From Flavobacterium sp. 11 (GTDB lineage Bacteria; Bacteroidota; Bacteroidia; Flavobacteriales; Flavobacteriaceae), in assembly GCF_002754315.1 (NCBI RefSeq), contig NZ_PEFE01000001.1, positions 1,860,001 to 1,924,000 on the forward strand: a stretch of DNA of 64,000 nt, written 5' to 3'. Position 1 is the first letter of the stretch, and every line of letters starts with the position of its first letter. Of the stretch, positions 37,369-44,946 are shown piece after piece. The notes under the pieces are model-generated. The model saw only the letters and a list, made by a program, of their open reading frames with translations. It was not told where the DNA came from and made no database searches. The position numbers and the translations under genes were made by a program.

Positions 37369-37494
37369 AGGTAAGTTTTTTAAATGTGTTAGTGTTTTTT
37401 TACTGTTTGTTTAGCTGTTCTGGTTTGTGGGCATAGCCTGTAATGCTGCGCTAATGATTGGATCGGGTTATGAATTAATAAAGATACCATACAA

Positions 37495-38478
37495 TCATTT
37501 AATAGTATGTGCTTTTACACCTTCGTTGGTAATCGTAATGGGTTTGATAAAACCTTGTTCGTCAAAAAACATTTCTTCTATGCACGTTTCTCTTGAATTG
37601 GCATGCGTTTCTGTAAGCGGTCTTCTGTGGTAAACAATGTAATATTGATTGGAATCAGGTGCTTTCATAACCGAATGATGCCCTGCTCCGGTAGCAATTT
37701 TAGGATCTTGTTGCAAGACTTTACCAATGCGCTTGAATGGCCCCATCGGAGAATCAGCAATCGCATACGCTACGCAATAATTGGGTCCGCCCCAGCCGCC
37801 TTCGGACCACATAAAATAATATTTGTTATTTCGGATAAACATAAATGGCCCTTCAACATAATTTTCCGGAGTAATCTCTTTAAATACTGTTTTGTCTTTG
37901 AAAGGGATGAAACCCGTAAAATCCGGTTTCAATTTAGCAATATTGCAATGTTTCCATCCTCCATAAATTAAATAATGTTGACCATCTTTATCTCTAAAAA
38001 CAAATTGGTCAATAGGTTGTGCGCCATTATAAAATTTATCAACTAATGGCTTTCCTAAATAATCTTTATAAGGACCTTCAGGTTTAGATGCAACCGCTAC
38101 ACCTATTCCTCCTGATTCAGTATCACTTTGAATATCGTTAGCTCCAAAAAACAGAAAATATTTATTCTTATTTTTAATGATTGACGGTGCCCACATCGCT
38201 TTTTTCGCCCATTTTACAGCAGTTGTATCTAAAATTTTAGCATGTTTTGTCCAATTGGTTAAATCAGTAGACGAGAAAGCATCCAAAAAAACTTGTTTTT
38301 CATAAGGAGCTGAAAAAGTGGGATATATCCAGTATGTTTTATCAAAAATGATTCCTTCAGGATCAGCATACCAACCTTTGAAAATAGGATTGTTATTCTT
38401 TATTTTATCTGAAACGGCATTTTGTGCACTGGTTTTTGAGAAAGAAATAATAAATAGTAAGAATAAAACTCTGTTCAT
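37495..38478 (-). CDS. Exported glycoside hydrolase family 43 enzyme
   Basis: Signal peptide MNRVLFLLFIISFSKTSA, then a single five-bladed beta-propeller. The three catalytic acids of GH43 are visible: Asp39 (general base) in GWYADPEG, an Asp in PIDQFVFRDKDG (pKa modulator) and Glu in NYVEGPFMFIR (general acid). WAPSIIKNKNKYFLFFGA and ATGAGHHSVMKAPDSNQYYIVYHRR are further family blocks. Substrate is probably an arabinan/xylan-type glycan; not certain. No SusC/SusD genes are nearby, so it is not in a typical polysaccharide-utilisation locus. Confidence 0.9.
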   Translation of the reverse strand: MNRVLFLLFIISFSKTSAQNAVSDKIKNNNPIFKGWYADPEGIIFDKTYWIYPTFSAPYEKQVFLDAFSSTDLTNWTKHAKILDTTAVKWAKKAMWAPSIIKNKNKYFLFFGANDIQSDTESGGIGVAVASKPEGPYKDYLGKPLVDKFYNGAQPIDQFVFRDKDGQHYLIYGGWKHCNIAKLKPDFTGFIPFKDKTVFKEITPENYVEGPFMFIRNNKYYFMWSEGGWGGPNYCVAYAIADSPMGPFKRIGKVLQQDPKIATGAGHHSVMKAPDSNQYYIVYHRRPLTETHANSRETCIEEMFFDEQGFIKPITITNEGVKAHTIK

Positions 38479-38546
38479 GTTTTTTATTTTAAAAGTAAAA
38501 AAAAATTGCTGTGAAAAATATTTTTACGGTAAATAATTTCACCCAT

Positions 38547-38580
38547 GCTTCACGAAGTCAGGAGACTTTGCACAGCAATC
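38547..38580 (+). repeat. REP-like element, copy 1
   Basis: GCTTCACGAAGTCAGGAG followed by ACTTTGCACAGCAATC. Related copies at 39606-39630 (inverted) and 39698-39730. Each contains an AAGTC/GACTT hairpin. Confidence 0.75.
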
Positions 38581-38650
38581 CAGACTTTTAAGAAAATGTT
38601 TTTTTAAAGAACACTTTGCATTGCTGGAGCAGAAAGAATGGTGTTTTCAA

Positions 38651-38806
38651 TTAAGAACCGTCCTGCTGTCCGCTGTATTCCCGATAAATAAAAACTACGG
38701 CCGAAAAGCCTTGTTTTTCTAAATCGGGAGATGCCGCTTCTATCAGGGCTATCGATTCCGTTTCGTTTTCATAATAACCAAAGTAAAAGATGCTGTGGAT
38801 TGTCAT
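38651..38806 (-). CDS. 51-residue ORF coupled to the YdeI-CDGSH gene
   Basis: A short frame beginning MTIHSIFYFGYYENETESIA and ending with a Gly/Gln/Asp-rich SGQQDGS. Its ATG overlaps the TGA of the upstream 38803-39453 gene (ATGA), the hallmark of translational coupling. About residues 19-47 are encoded by a dispersed repeat (38661-38750) that is non-coding in its other two copies, so the C-terminal half appears to be captured repeat DNA. No known domain. Whether it is made is unproven. Confidence 0.5.
   Translation of the reverse strand: MTIHSIFYFGYYENETESIALIEAASPDLEKQGFSAVVFIYREYSGQQDGS
38661..38750 (-). repeat. Dispersed ~90-bp repeat, copy 1
   Basis: Shares long identical blocks (for example CCGCTGTATTCCCGATAAAT, AAAAACTACGGC, AGCCTTGTTTTTCTAAATCG, GGGAGATGCCGCTTC) with copies at 42933-43012 (opposite orientation) and 50717-50811. 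TCCCGAT and ATCGGGA can pair across the unit. Confidence 0.85.
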
Positions 38807-39453
38807 TTATTTTCTGCTCGAATGTATTTGTGTGAACCGTCACAATTGGGCATTTTTTTAGACAGTCCACAAGTACAATCGTTGATTCCCTTTCCGTCAA
38901 GAATACGCTGCATGTATTTTTCAATTCGGGTTTCGCGGGTTTTGGATTGTTTGGAACCCGAAAAGTATAAGTTGTAAGCGCGCTGTCGCCCTGGCGTTAA
39001 GGCGTGGAAAGCAACTTTTAAGTCGGGATTTTTGTCTAACGTATTTTGTAATTCTGCTACCAATTCAAGTTCGGTATTGCTTTTGAAATTTACTTTCAAG
39101 CCTGCTTTTTCAATTTCAATGGCTTCATAAATATAGGCTTTGATTATCGATTGTTGTTCTATGATTTCTTCCAGATTGGTAAACTTAAAAAAACGTACAG
39201 CCTGACTGTTTTCTCCGGGTTTGCATAGAATTCCATCGGTGTCTTGAAGTAAAGTTCCTTTAAAAAAACTAAGCGCACAGTATTCTTTAAAACTACCTAT
39301 AAGTACCACATTACTTCCCTGAAAACTGTAACAAGGCGCACGCCACTTGAACTCTTCGGTTAGTCCGCAATCGAGTAGCAATAGTCGCAATTGCTCCATT
39401 TCGGGCTGCCATTTTTTGGCATTGCTTATAAAGTCATCAACTTTGGGATTCAT
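38803..39453 (-). CDS. DUF1801/YdeI-like protein fused to a CDGSH motif
   Basis: The N-terminal part (about 1-110) is DUF1801-like (FISNAKKWQPEMEQLRLLLLDCG, FKWRAPCYSFQGSNVVLIGSFKEYCALSFF). Residues 110-190 are the YdeI/OmpD-associated helical part (LKVAFHALTPGRQRAYNLYFSGSKQSKTRETRIEKY). The last 26 residues hold Cys193, Cys195, Ser198, Pro202, Cys204, Asp205, Gly206, Ser207, His208. That is an exact C-x-C-x2-S-x3-P-x-C-D-G-S-H [2Fe-2S] CDGSH motif. A cytosolic redox or iron-sulfur role is thus suggested; YdeI relatives are linked to peptide resistance. It overlaps a 51-residue ORF by ATGA. Confidence 0.88.
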   Translation of the reverse strand: MNPKVDDFISNAKKWQPEMEQLRLLLLDCGLTEEFKWRAPCYSFQGSNVVLIGSFKEYCALSFFKGTLLQDTDGILCKPGENSQAVRFFKFTNLEEIIEQQSIIKAYIYEAIEIEKAGLKVNFKSNTELELVAELQNTLDKNPDLKVAFHALTPGRQRAYNLYFSGSKQSKTRETRIEKYMQRILDGKGINDCTCGLSKKMPNCDGSHKYIRAENK

Positions 39454-39605
39454 TTTATTAAAATAAGGTTTTAGTTCAATAAAAGTATAAAAAATCGCGT
39501 TGCAAACGCTACGATTGTGCTACAAATTAAAATTGGTATTCGTTGCAAACAAGCATCAGTGGGATATGCTGTCTTCTCAAAAAATGAAAATTGTATTAAT
39601 AGCAT

Positions 39606-39630
39606 GCTGTGCGAAGTCTCCTGACTTCGT
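39606..39630 (-). repeat. REP-like element, copy 2
   Basis: Inverted copy (minus strand ACGAAGTCAGGAGACTTCGC). CGAAGTC-tcct-GACTTCG is a perfect hairpin on the plus strand. Confidence 0.75.
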
Positions 39631-39697
39631 ACCCATTGCTATATGCCGTTTTAACTTTAGCAACCTTTATTTTCCTGTGTTTGTTGATTATTGGAAT

Positions 39698-39730
39698 TGC
39701 TACGAAGTCGTGAGACTTTGCAGAGCAATC
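39698..39730 (+). repeat. REP-like element, copy 3
   Basis: TACGAAGTCGTGAGACTTTG core bounded by ATTGCT on the left (39696-39701) and AGCAAT on the right, an outer inverted repeat. Same outer ATTGC/GCAAT ends as the element at 23336-23419. Confidence 0.75.
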
Positions 39731-39864
39731 ACGATTATATTTTGTTTTTGCGACTTATTTATAGTTTGCGGAGATGGTGTTTGCCAAATCCTCCCAAATA
39801 CAAAACTAATTTCAAATTAAGCCTAATACCCAAATTGCTTGTAGCGAGTGTTGGTGGCAGTTTT

Positions 39865-40977
39865 TTATTGTATTGCTTTAATGAATTTTTTCATTTCGCC
39901 CATTTTACCCACTGTAATCCTTGTCCATTTACCTTGCTCTTCATATATTCTTCCCCCTTGAATATTATTGCTTTCTAATTGCTTGAAATAGTCCTTGTTG
40001 TATTTTTCAAGTGAAAAATAGATAAAATTTGTATTAGAATAAATGCACTCACAATTTAATTTTTTGAGTTCGCTGATAGTATATTGTCTCACATCTTCAT
40101 TTAGCAAGTAGCAATTTGAAACAAATTTATCATCTTTCAAAGAAGCTATAGCAGCAAGTTTTGACAATACACTAACGCTATTATTTGTATTGGATTGCAA
40201 ATTAGCCAAATTATCAATTATTGTTTTGTTCGCAATCGCATACCCAATCCGTGCTCCAGCCAAACCGTACATTTTGGAAAATGTTTTGGCTATAATAATA
40301 TTTTTGTGGTCATTTACGATATTGCTAAGGGATTGCTGTTTAGTAAAGTCCAAATATGCCTCATCAATTAATACAATTGTATTTTGTGAAATCTTGGTTA
40401 CAAATTCTACCAATGCTTCTCTTTCACAAATTGTTCCTGTTGGGTTGTTTGGATTACAGATATAAACAAGTTTTGTGTCTTGGTTTACAACTTCCAACAT
40501 AGCTTGCAAATTAATTTTCTTGTCGGTTGTAAGAGGTACTTTATTTTTTGTTAAGCCTAAATTATCTAATGTAACTGTCCAATAATCATAGCTTGGGTCT
40601 GCGATTACGTAATTTCCTTTGTCTAATGATACGAATTTTGCAACCAAATCTAAAATTTCAGTTGAACCAGCTCCCAACAATATGTTTTCGTCTTTAACAC
40701 TATTCTTTTTTGCAAGGTCAGAAATCAGTTGTGATGCAACATCCCAATTATATCGGTTACTAATATTCACATTGTCTACAAATGCTTTCCTTGCTAATGG
40801 AGATGGACCATAAGGGTTTTCATTTGAGCGTAAAAAAATTAAGTTAGCATCATCCTCAAAACTATTAATTAAATTTTCTGATACAAGAGGAGAAGCAAAT
40901 GAATTGAAGTTTGTAAGTCCAATACCAGCTACTCCAATACCAATTTTTTTCAGCCAAAGTCTTCTGCTCGTTTCCAT
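39865..40977 (-). CDS. Tat-exported histidinol-phosphate-aminotransferase-like protein
   Basis: A PLP-dependent class I/II aminotransferase of the HisC type with an export signal. The N-terminus METSRRLWLKKIGIGVAGIG has a twin-arginine motif and a hydrophobic stretch. The enzyme domain shows RSNENPYGPSPLARKA, LLGAGSTEILDLVAKF, CNPNNPTGTICE, LIDEAYLDF and KTFSKMYGLAGARIGY with the PLP lysine. The C-terminal RITVGKMGEM holds the carboxylate-binding Arg. At 370 residues it is otherwise complete. No histidine operon is nearby, so a role in periplasmic amino-acid chemistry is possible; the true substrate is unknown. Flanked by repeat-rich DNA. Confidence 0.85.
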   Translation of the reverse strand: METSRRLWLKKIGIGVAGIGLTNFNSFASPLVSENLINSFEDDANLIFLRSNENPYGPSPLARKAFVDNVNISNRYNWDVASQLISDLAKKNSVKDENILLGAGSTEILDLVAKFVSLDKGNYVIADPSYDYWTVTLDNLGLTKNKVPLTTDKKINLQAMLEVVNQDTKLVYICNPNNPTGTICEREALVEFVTKISQNTIVLIDEAYLDFTKQQSLSNIVNDHKNIIIAKTFSKMYGLAGARIGYAIANKTIIDNLANLQSNTNNSVSVLSKLAAIASLKDDKFVSNCYLLNEDVRQYTISELKKLNCECIYSNTNFIYFSLEKYNKDYFKQLESNNIQGGRIYEEQGKWTRITVGKMGEMKKFIKAIQ

Positions 40978-41044
40978 ATTTTCTTTTTCTTTAAGTAGTC
41001 TTTAAAAAAAATAGTTTGTTACAACCGCGGAGTGTTAAAATAGT

Positions 41045-41175
41045 CACTAACGTTTTGGCGCTTTGCGAAGAAGCGGATTTCGAAGCGCTAAACTGTCTGC
41101 TAGCAATAAACTTGATACGAAGCACAAAATTTCATTTAAGCACTAGACCCGCTTTTTTGCTAAACGCCTGTTACC
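41045..41175. repeat. attC-like imperfect inverted repeat
   Basis: Left arm 41045-41076 (CACTAACGTTTTGGCG, then CTTTGCGAAGAAGCGG) pairs with right arm 41149-41175 (CCGCTTTTTTGCTAAACGCC, then TGTTACC). About 16 of 20 positions pair in the inner arm, with AAC and GTT near the outer ends. This resembles integron attC sites of spirochaete/Bacteroidota type, but the R boxes fit only partly, and no integrase is in the window. Confidence 0.4.
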
Positions 41176-41188
41176 TGCAGTAGTTTTT

Positions 41189-41683
41189 TTAACTATCTAT
41201 TTTGATTATTGTAAATAGTACAATTAAAGTTCTTGATACGCTTAAAAAAATCATTAAAATTGCTGAAATTATCCACTTTAGTATTGTGAAATTAAGAAAA
41301 TTTTCTTGGCTTATCCAAATAAAATATGATAAAATAAAAACCAAAACCAAAACTAATTCAACTATTGCATCTTTGAATACTTGTACAACTCTTTTGTAAT
41401 TTACGTCAGAAAAAAACATTTCTAACGGATTTCTTATTGCGTCTTGTGGTCGATTAGTTATATTTGATCTAATTGATGCAATAACAGTTAACGATGCTAA
41501 AATAAATCCAGCAAGTGAAATTGAAGCCGAAACTGTATCACTAACGATTTCTAAATTATCTTTTTTTTCCGCAATTTTAAAATCAAAAAAGGAAAAGTAT
41601 GAATTTGCAAACCAAAGCGCAAGAATAATTATGCTATCGAAAAATAACGCATTATTAATATAGAAATCAAGTGTTTTTTTCAT
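41189..41683 (-). CDS. Four-helix membrane protein, RexB-like topology
   Basis: 164 residues, no known family assigned with certainty. Four hydrophobic helices: about 12-30 (ALFFDSIIILALWFANSYF), 50-70 (VSASISLAGFILASLTVIAS), 105-125 (VELVLVLVFILSYFIWI) and 135-160. A basic cytosolic loop (RSNITNRPQDAIRNPLEMFF) lies between helices 2 and 3. Size, helix spacing and the loop agree with lambda RexB (144 residues, four helices), an ion-channel-type effector. Its ATG overlaps the stop of the upstream cytosolic gene (ATGA at 41680-41683), as expected for a sensor/effector pair. The RexB link is inference from topology. Confidence 0.7.
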   Translation of the reverse strand: MKKTLDFYINNALFFDSIIILALWFANSYFSFFDFKIAEKKDNLEIVSDTVSASISLAGFILASLTVIASIRSNITNRPQDAIRNPLEMFFSDVNYKRVVQVFKDAIVELVLVLVFILSYFIWISQENFLNFTILKWIISAILMIFLSVSRTLIVLFTIIKIDS

Positions 41684-42588
41684 CTAAATCCTTTTATATC
41701 AATTTCTCTTAGCATTTTTGGAAACATATCTTCCGAAATAATTGTTTTAGCTTTTTTCTTTTTTTGAACATTAAATTCGCTTTTTACTTTTGAAACTATT
41801 AAATCATATAAACGAAGTTTATTATTATTTGTTTCATCTTCTGCGACAAAGTTTAAATAATTAAACAAGTTTCTTTTATCTGGATTTTCTTCAAACCAAT
41901 GCACAATATTTAGAATTGACCTTTTAATTTGTGGAGTATCAGAGAACTTTCTATAATCCATTTTGAAATTCAATACTGCATATTCATTTTCAAAATTGTT
42001 TATAGTAGCTTCAGCTGCTTGTAATATATTTCCATCCATTCCACGTATCTCTTCGAAATTATCTTTATGAATTTTTAAACTAAATTCTGAGATTCTATTA
42101 ATTCTACTTTCTAAGTCTTCAAAACTTTCTTCTGTTAAAAATTGAAAACCTAATTTTGTGATTAGTTCTTTAGAAATTCCAATTTTTTCTATGTATTTAA
42201 CAAAATCATCAATTTTTGCACCACTGTGATTGTATTCCAAAGCTAAAATTGTTTTATTTCTACGAAAATCTATAATAAAGTGAGAAGTGTCCATAATTCC
42301 ATCACTTCCTCTATCTTCTAAATCAGTAACTTCATCATTTGTCATATTTATTAATTGTGGAAAAATATCATCTCGAATACTTCTAAGTTTTCCTTGAATA
42401 ATATTCCCACCATTACTAACTCCTTGAATAAAAACATACCGTTCTCCAAAATATTGATAACGTATTCTTGCTCTTGTAACTGACAAATTTGTTAAAGTAT
42501 CAAAAAAAGTACTTAAGTTTTCACCTGTTTTAAATACAAAGTTTAACTCATAATAATAAATTTTTGTTTTTATGTTTACTATATCCAT
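41680..42588 (-). CDS. Cytosolic protein, possibly RexA-like sensor
   Basis: 302 residues, no signal or membrane segment. N-terminal half: two beta-rich units, YYYELNFVFKTGENLSTFFDTL and YFGERYVFIQGVSNGGNIIQ, then DDIFPQLINMTNDEV and SHFIIDFRRNKTILALEYNH. C-terminal half: helices around FEEIRGMDGNILQAAEATIN and YAVLNFKMDYRKF, then a basic tail. The order 'display strand - D/E helix - IIDF...LEYNHSGAKIDDFVKYI' parallels RexA's 'FLFVEGDTIGFARTV ... DLTDFLIGK', but identity is too low to prove homology. It is the first gene of a two-gene operon with a membrane effector-like protein. No nuclease or ATPase motif seen. Confidence 0.7.
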   Translation of the reverse strand: MDIVNIKTKIYYYELNFVFKTGENLSTFFDTLTNLSVTRARIRYQYFGERYVFIQGVSNGGNIIQGKLRSIRDDIFPQLINMTNDEVTDLEDRGSDGIMDTSHFIIDFRRNKTILALEYNHSGAKIDDFVKYIEKIGISKELITKLGFQFLTEESFEDLESRINRISEFSLKIHKDNFEEIRGMDGNILQAAEATINNFENEYAVLNFKMDYRKFSDTPQIKRSILNIVHWFEENPDKRNLFNYLNFVAEDETNNNKLRLYDLIVSKVKSEFNVQKKKKAKTIISEDMFPKMLREIDIKGFR

Positions 42589-42663
42589 AAGTCTTTAACT
42601 GATTTTAATTACTAATCTATATTGTTGATGTTTTTACGATTCTTTATACTATTGCAGGGTAAC

Positions 42664-43144
42664 TTGTCTATATGTATGACAAAATCATACAAAGCCATCT
42701 AATTTTGGGTCGCTTTGCCTGATAAACGGCAGAGTTTAGTTATTTTCAAATATATAACTTAATACCGAAAATACGGACAAAAACATATTAAGTTATCTTT
42801 GGTGTTCAAAACTAACTTCTTTTGAATCAATAGCTTTACGGGAAACCGTAAAACGCTTTTTTTAGCACAAACGCCTAGCCCTGATTACTTCACTTTACTT
42901 TTATTTTAATTGGAGTTCAGTGAACTTCGTTTGCAGCGGCATCTCCCGATTTAAAAAAACAAGGCTTTTTAGCCATAGTTTTTATTATCGGGAATACAGC
43001 GAATAGCAGGAAACAGCTCCTGAAAAAGAGTTTAATTGTTTAAAAGTTTAACGTTTAAAATTTCTACTCATGTACCATTTGTTTTACTGATGACTTAGCG
43101 TTCCTTAAGTTTTCAATTGATAAGTAATACGTCAAAAACGAGCC
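42664..43144. other. Gene-free region with hairpin and dispersed repeat
   Basis: Holds a perfect TTTACGG-gaaa-CCGTAAA hairpin (42835-42852), the sequence AACGCCTAGCCC (42869-42880) recalling the AACGCC of the attC-like arm at 41163, and copy 2 of the dispersed repeat (42933-43012). No credible coding frame. Confidence 0.55.
42933..43012 (+). repeat. Dispersed ~90-bp repeat, copy 2
   Basis: Opposite orientation to copies 1 and 3. It contains GGCATCTCCCGATTTAAAAA, CAAGGCTTTTTAGCC and TATCGGGAATACAGCG. A one-base difference (ATTATCGG against ATTTATCGG) would shift the reading frame used in copy 1. Confidence 0.8.
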
Positions 43145-43175
43145 TTGCAAACTGAATAGTTTTTTCGTATTTTTG
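43145..43175 (+). promoter_or_regulatory. Promoter of prfA
   Basis: TTG (43145-43147), 20-base spacer, TATTTTTG (43168-43175): full match to the flavobacterial consensus, 25 bases before the prfA ATG. Confidence 0.8.
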
Positions 43176-43199
43176 CACTCCAATAAAAGGAATAAGAAA

Positions 43200-44276
43200 A
43201 TGTTAGATAGACTTCAAATAGTAAAACAACGTTTCGATGAGATATCGGATTTAATCATTCAGCCGGATGTTATCTCTGATCAGAAGCGTTATGTGCAATT
43301 GAATCAAGAGTACAAAAGTTTAAAAGCTTTGGCCGAAAAGCGCGATGAATACGTGCTGATTATGGCAAATATTGAAGAAGCAAACGAAATTATAGCCGAT
43401 AACAGTGATGCAGATATGACCGAAATGGCCAAAATGCAACTGGAAGAAGCAAAGGAAAGATTACCGGAACTGGAGGATGAAATCAAATTTATGTTGATTC
43501 CTAAAGATCCCGAAGATGCCAAAAATGTCATGGTGGAGATTCGTGCCGGAACGGGTGGGGATGAAGCGAGTATTTTTGCAGGGGATTTATTCCGTATGTA
43601 CACAAAATATTGTGAAAACAGAGGTTGGAGAACATCTGTGGTGGATATGAATGAAGGAACTTCGGGTGGATTTAAAGAGGTGATTTTTGAAGTTACCGGT
43701 GAAGATGTTTATGGAACTTTGAAGTTTGAAGCGGGTGTTCACCGTGTGCAACGTGTACCGCAAACAGAAACGCAAGGACGTGTTCACACATCAGCAGCGA
43801 CTGTTATGGTATTGCCGGAAGCAGAGGAATTTGATGTACAAATTGATATGAATGATGTGCGTGTGGATTTCTTCTGTTCGTCAGGACCTGGTGGACAATC
43901 AGTAAATACAACCAAATCAGCCGTTCGTTTGACGCACATTCCAACAGGATTAGTGGCGCAATGTCAGGATCAAAAATCACAACATAAAAATAAAGATAAG
44001 GCTTTTGGTGTATTGCGTTCCCGTTTATACGAACAGGAATTAGCCAAAAAACAAGCCGAAGATGCTACAAAACGTACGTCTCAAGTAAGTTCTGGTGACC
44101 GTTCTGCCAAAATTCGTACCTACAATTACGCACAAGGTCGTGTAACGGATCACCGTGTAGGATTGACTTTGTACGATTTAGGAAATATCATGAATGGTGA
44201 CATTCAGAAAATTGTTGACGAGCTAGCGTTAGTCAACAACATGGAAAAATTGAAAGAAGCCAGCGAGGTATTCTAA
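43200..44276 (+). CDS. prfA: Peptide chain release factor 1
   Basis: Recognises UAA and UAG and triggers peptide release. The GGQ motif is at about residues 231-233 ([18 protein letters not shown]). The codon-reading tripeptide is PQT in [18 protein letters not shown], the P-x-T form of RF1 rather than the SPF of RF2. The ATG at 43200 gives 358 residues, matching the family; an upstream in-frame TTG at 43173 lies inside the -7 box and is rejected. Monocistronic, with its own promoter and terminator. Confidence 0.96.
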   Translation: MLDRLQIVKQRFDEISDLIIQPDVISDQKRYVQLNQEYKSLKALAEKRDEYVLIMANIEEANEIIADNSDADMTEMAKMQLEEAKERLPELEDEIKFMLIPKDPEDAKNVMVEIRAGTGGDEASIFAGDLFRMYTKYCENRGWRTSVVDMNEGTSGGFKEVIFEVTGEDVYGTLKFEAGVHRVQRVPQTETQGRVHTSAATVMVLPEAEEFDVQIDMNDVRVDFFCSSGPGGQSVNTTKSAVRLTHIPTGLVAQCQDQKSQHKNKDKAFGVLRSRLYEQELAKKQAEDATKRTSQVSSGDRSAKIRTYNYAQGRVTDHRVGLTLYDLGNIMNGDIQKIVDELALVNNMEKLKEASEVF

Positions 44277-44280
44277 ATAA

Positions 44281-44311
44281 AAAAAAAGTGAAATTCGTTT
44301 CACTTTTTTTT
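44281..44311 (+). terminator. Terminator of prfA
   Basis: AAAAGTGAAA-ttcg-TTTCACTTTT with T-run, 4 bases after the stop; the UUCG tetraloop is a stable closing loop. Confidence 0.9.
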
Positions 44312-44386
44312 GTGTTCTTCGGGACCTCAAAAGGGAAATAATTTTTATAAAAATAAGCTATTGAAGCCTATATTTAGTTTTAAAAA

Positions 44387-44656
44387 CTATTTATAGGCTT
44401 CAACGATTCTATACGTTACGATGTCGTTTGTAGCCATCAATTTTATTGTTTTTAATGCTTTGGCTTCCGAAAGCGTATAACCACTTGCATAACCTGTTGG
44501 CGTGTTTACTTCCCAGAAATAGACTGTTTTATCTGTTGTTTTGCTAATTTCAACTTTTTGTTTTTTTGAAATTGTAGTTTGATCAATTTTTTCTGTGGTG
44601 TTTGCAAACAATATTGTTGTTGCAAATAAAGATGCTGATAAGATAAAGTTTTTCAT
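44387..44656 (-). CDS. Small exported protein of unknown function
   Basis: Signal peptide MKNFILSASLFATTILFANT, then a Lys/Thr-rich spacer (TEKIDQTTISKKQKVEISKTT) and a short domain VYFWEVNTPTGYASGYTLSEAKALKTIKLM. 89 residues. The 'W-x-V-x-T-x-x-G-x-A-S-G-Y-T-x-x-x-A' part looks like a small structured domain, but I cannot name the family. Alone, with a CATCTTTG near-match to a -7 box about 45 bases upstream. Confidence 0.7.
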   Translation of the reverse strand: MKNFILSASLFATTILFANTTEKIDQTTISKKQKVEISKTTDKTVYFWEVNTPTGYASGYTLSEAKALKTIKLMATNDIVTYRIVEAYK

Positions 44657-44920
44657 GTTTTTTGTTTTTACAATGTTAGATTAACACTGCAAAGATGAGG
44701 TTGCTATGGATTTCATTTGTTATATAAATTTTTATTTTTCTTATATAATTAACTCTTATTGGTTTGAAAATCAATTTCTTTTAAAATAAAAATATAGTTT
44801 TAGTGCAGTCCTGACAATCTATTATACTAACAATTTTAAAAAAAGGAACAGCCTTAAAATAGAGTGTATTCATTGAATTTTTAAGTTATAAAACGGCCAA
44901 TCCTTTTGCGGTTTTTTTCA

Positions 44921-44928
44921 TAAATTTG
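44921..44928 (+). promoter_or_regulatory. -7 box of pyrF
   Basis: TAAATTTG, a full TAnnTTTG match, 18 bases before the start codon. No TTG at the usual distance, so the -33 part is weak. Confidence 0.45.
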
Positions 44929-44946
44929 CAGCACACAATTTAAACA

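Larger units (their letters stand above)
39454..39864. other. Gene-free gap rich in REP-like elements
   Basis: 411 bases without a credible gene. They hold an inverted pair of REP-like units (39606-39630 and 39698-39730) that could fold into one long hairpin. Short frames here follow the repeats and are not supported. Confidence 0.6.
41170..42663. other. Two-gene island bounded by short inverted repeats
   Basis: GTTACCTGCAGTAG (41170-41183) and, inverted, GTTACCCTGCAATAG (42649-42663) bracket exactly the two-gene operon at 41189-42588. The genes inside have longer A/T-homopolymer stretches and no core-genome relatives that I recognise. Together these suggest a mobile or recently acquired unit. 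Confidence 0.5.

Noticed and set aside
41045..41175. Firm call of an integron
   Set aside because: No integron integrase in the window and the R boxes match only partly; reported only as attC-like.
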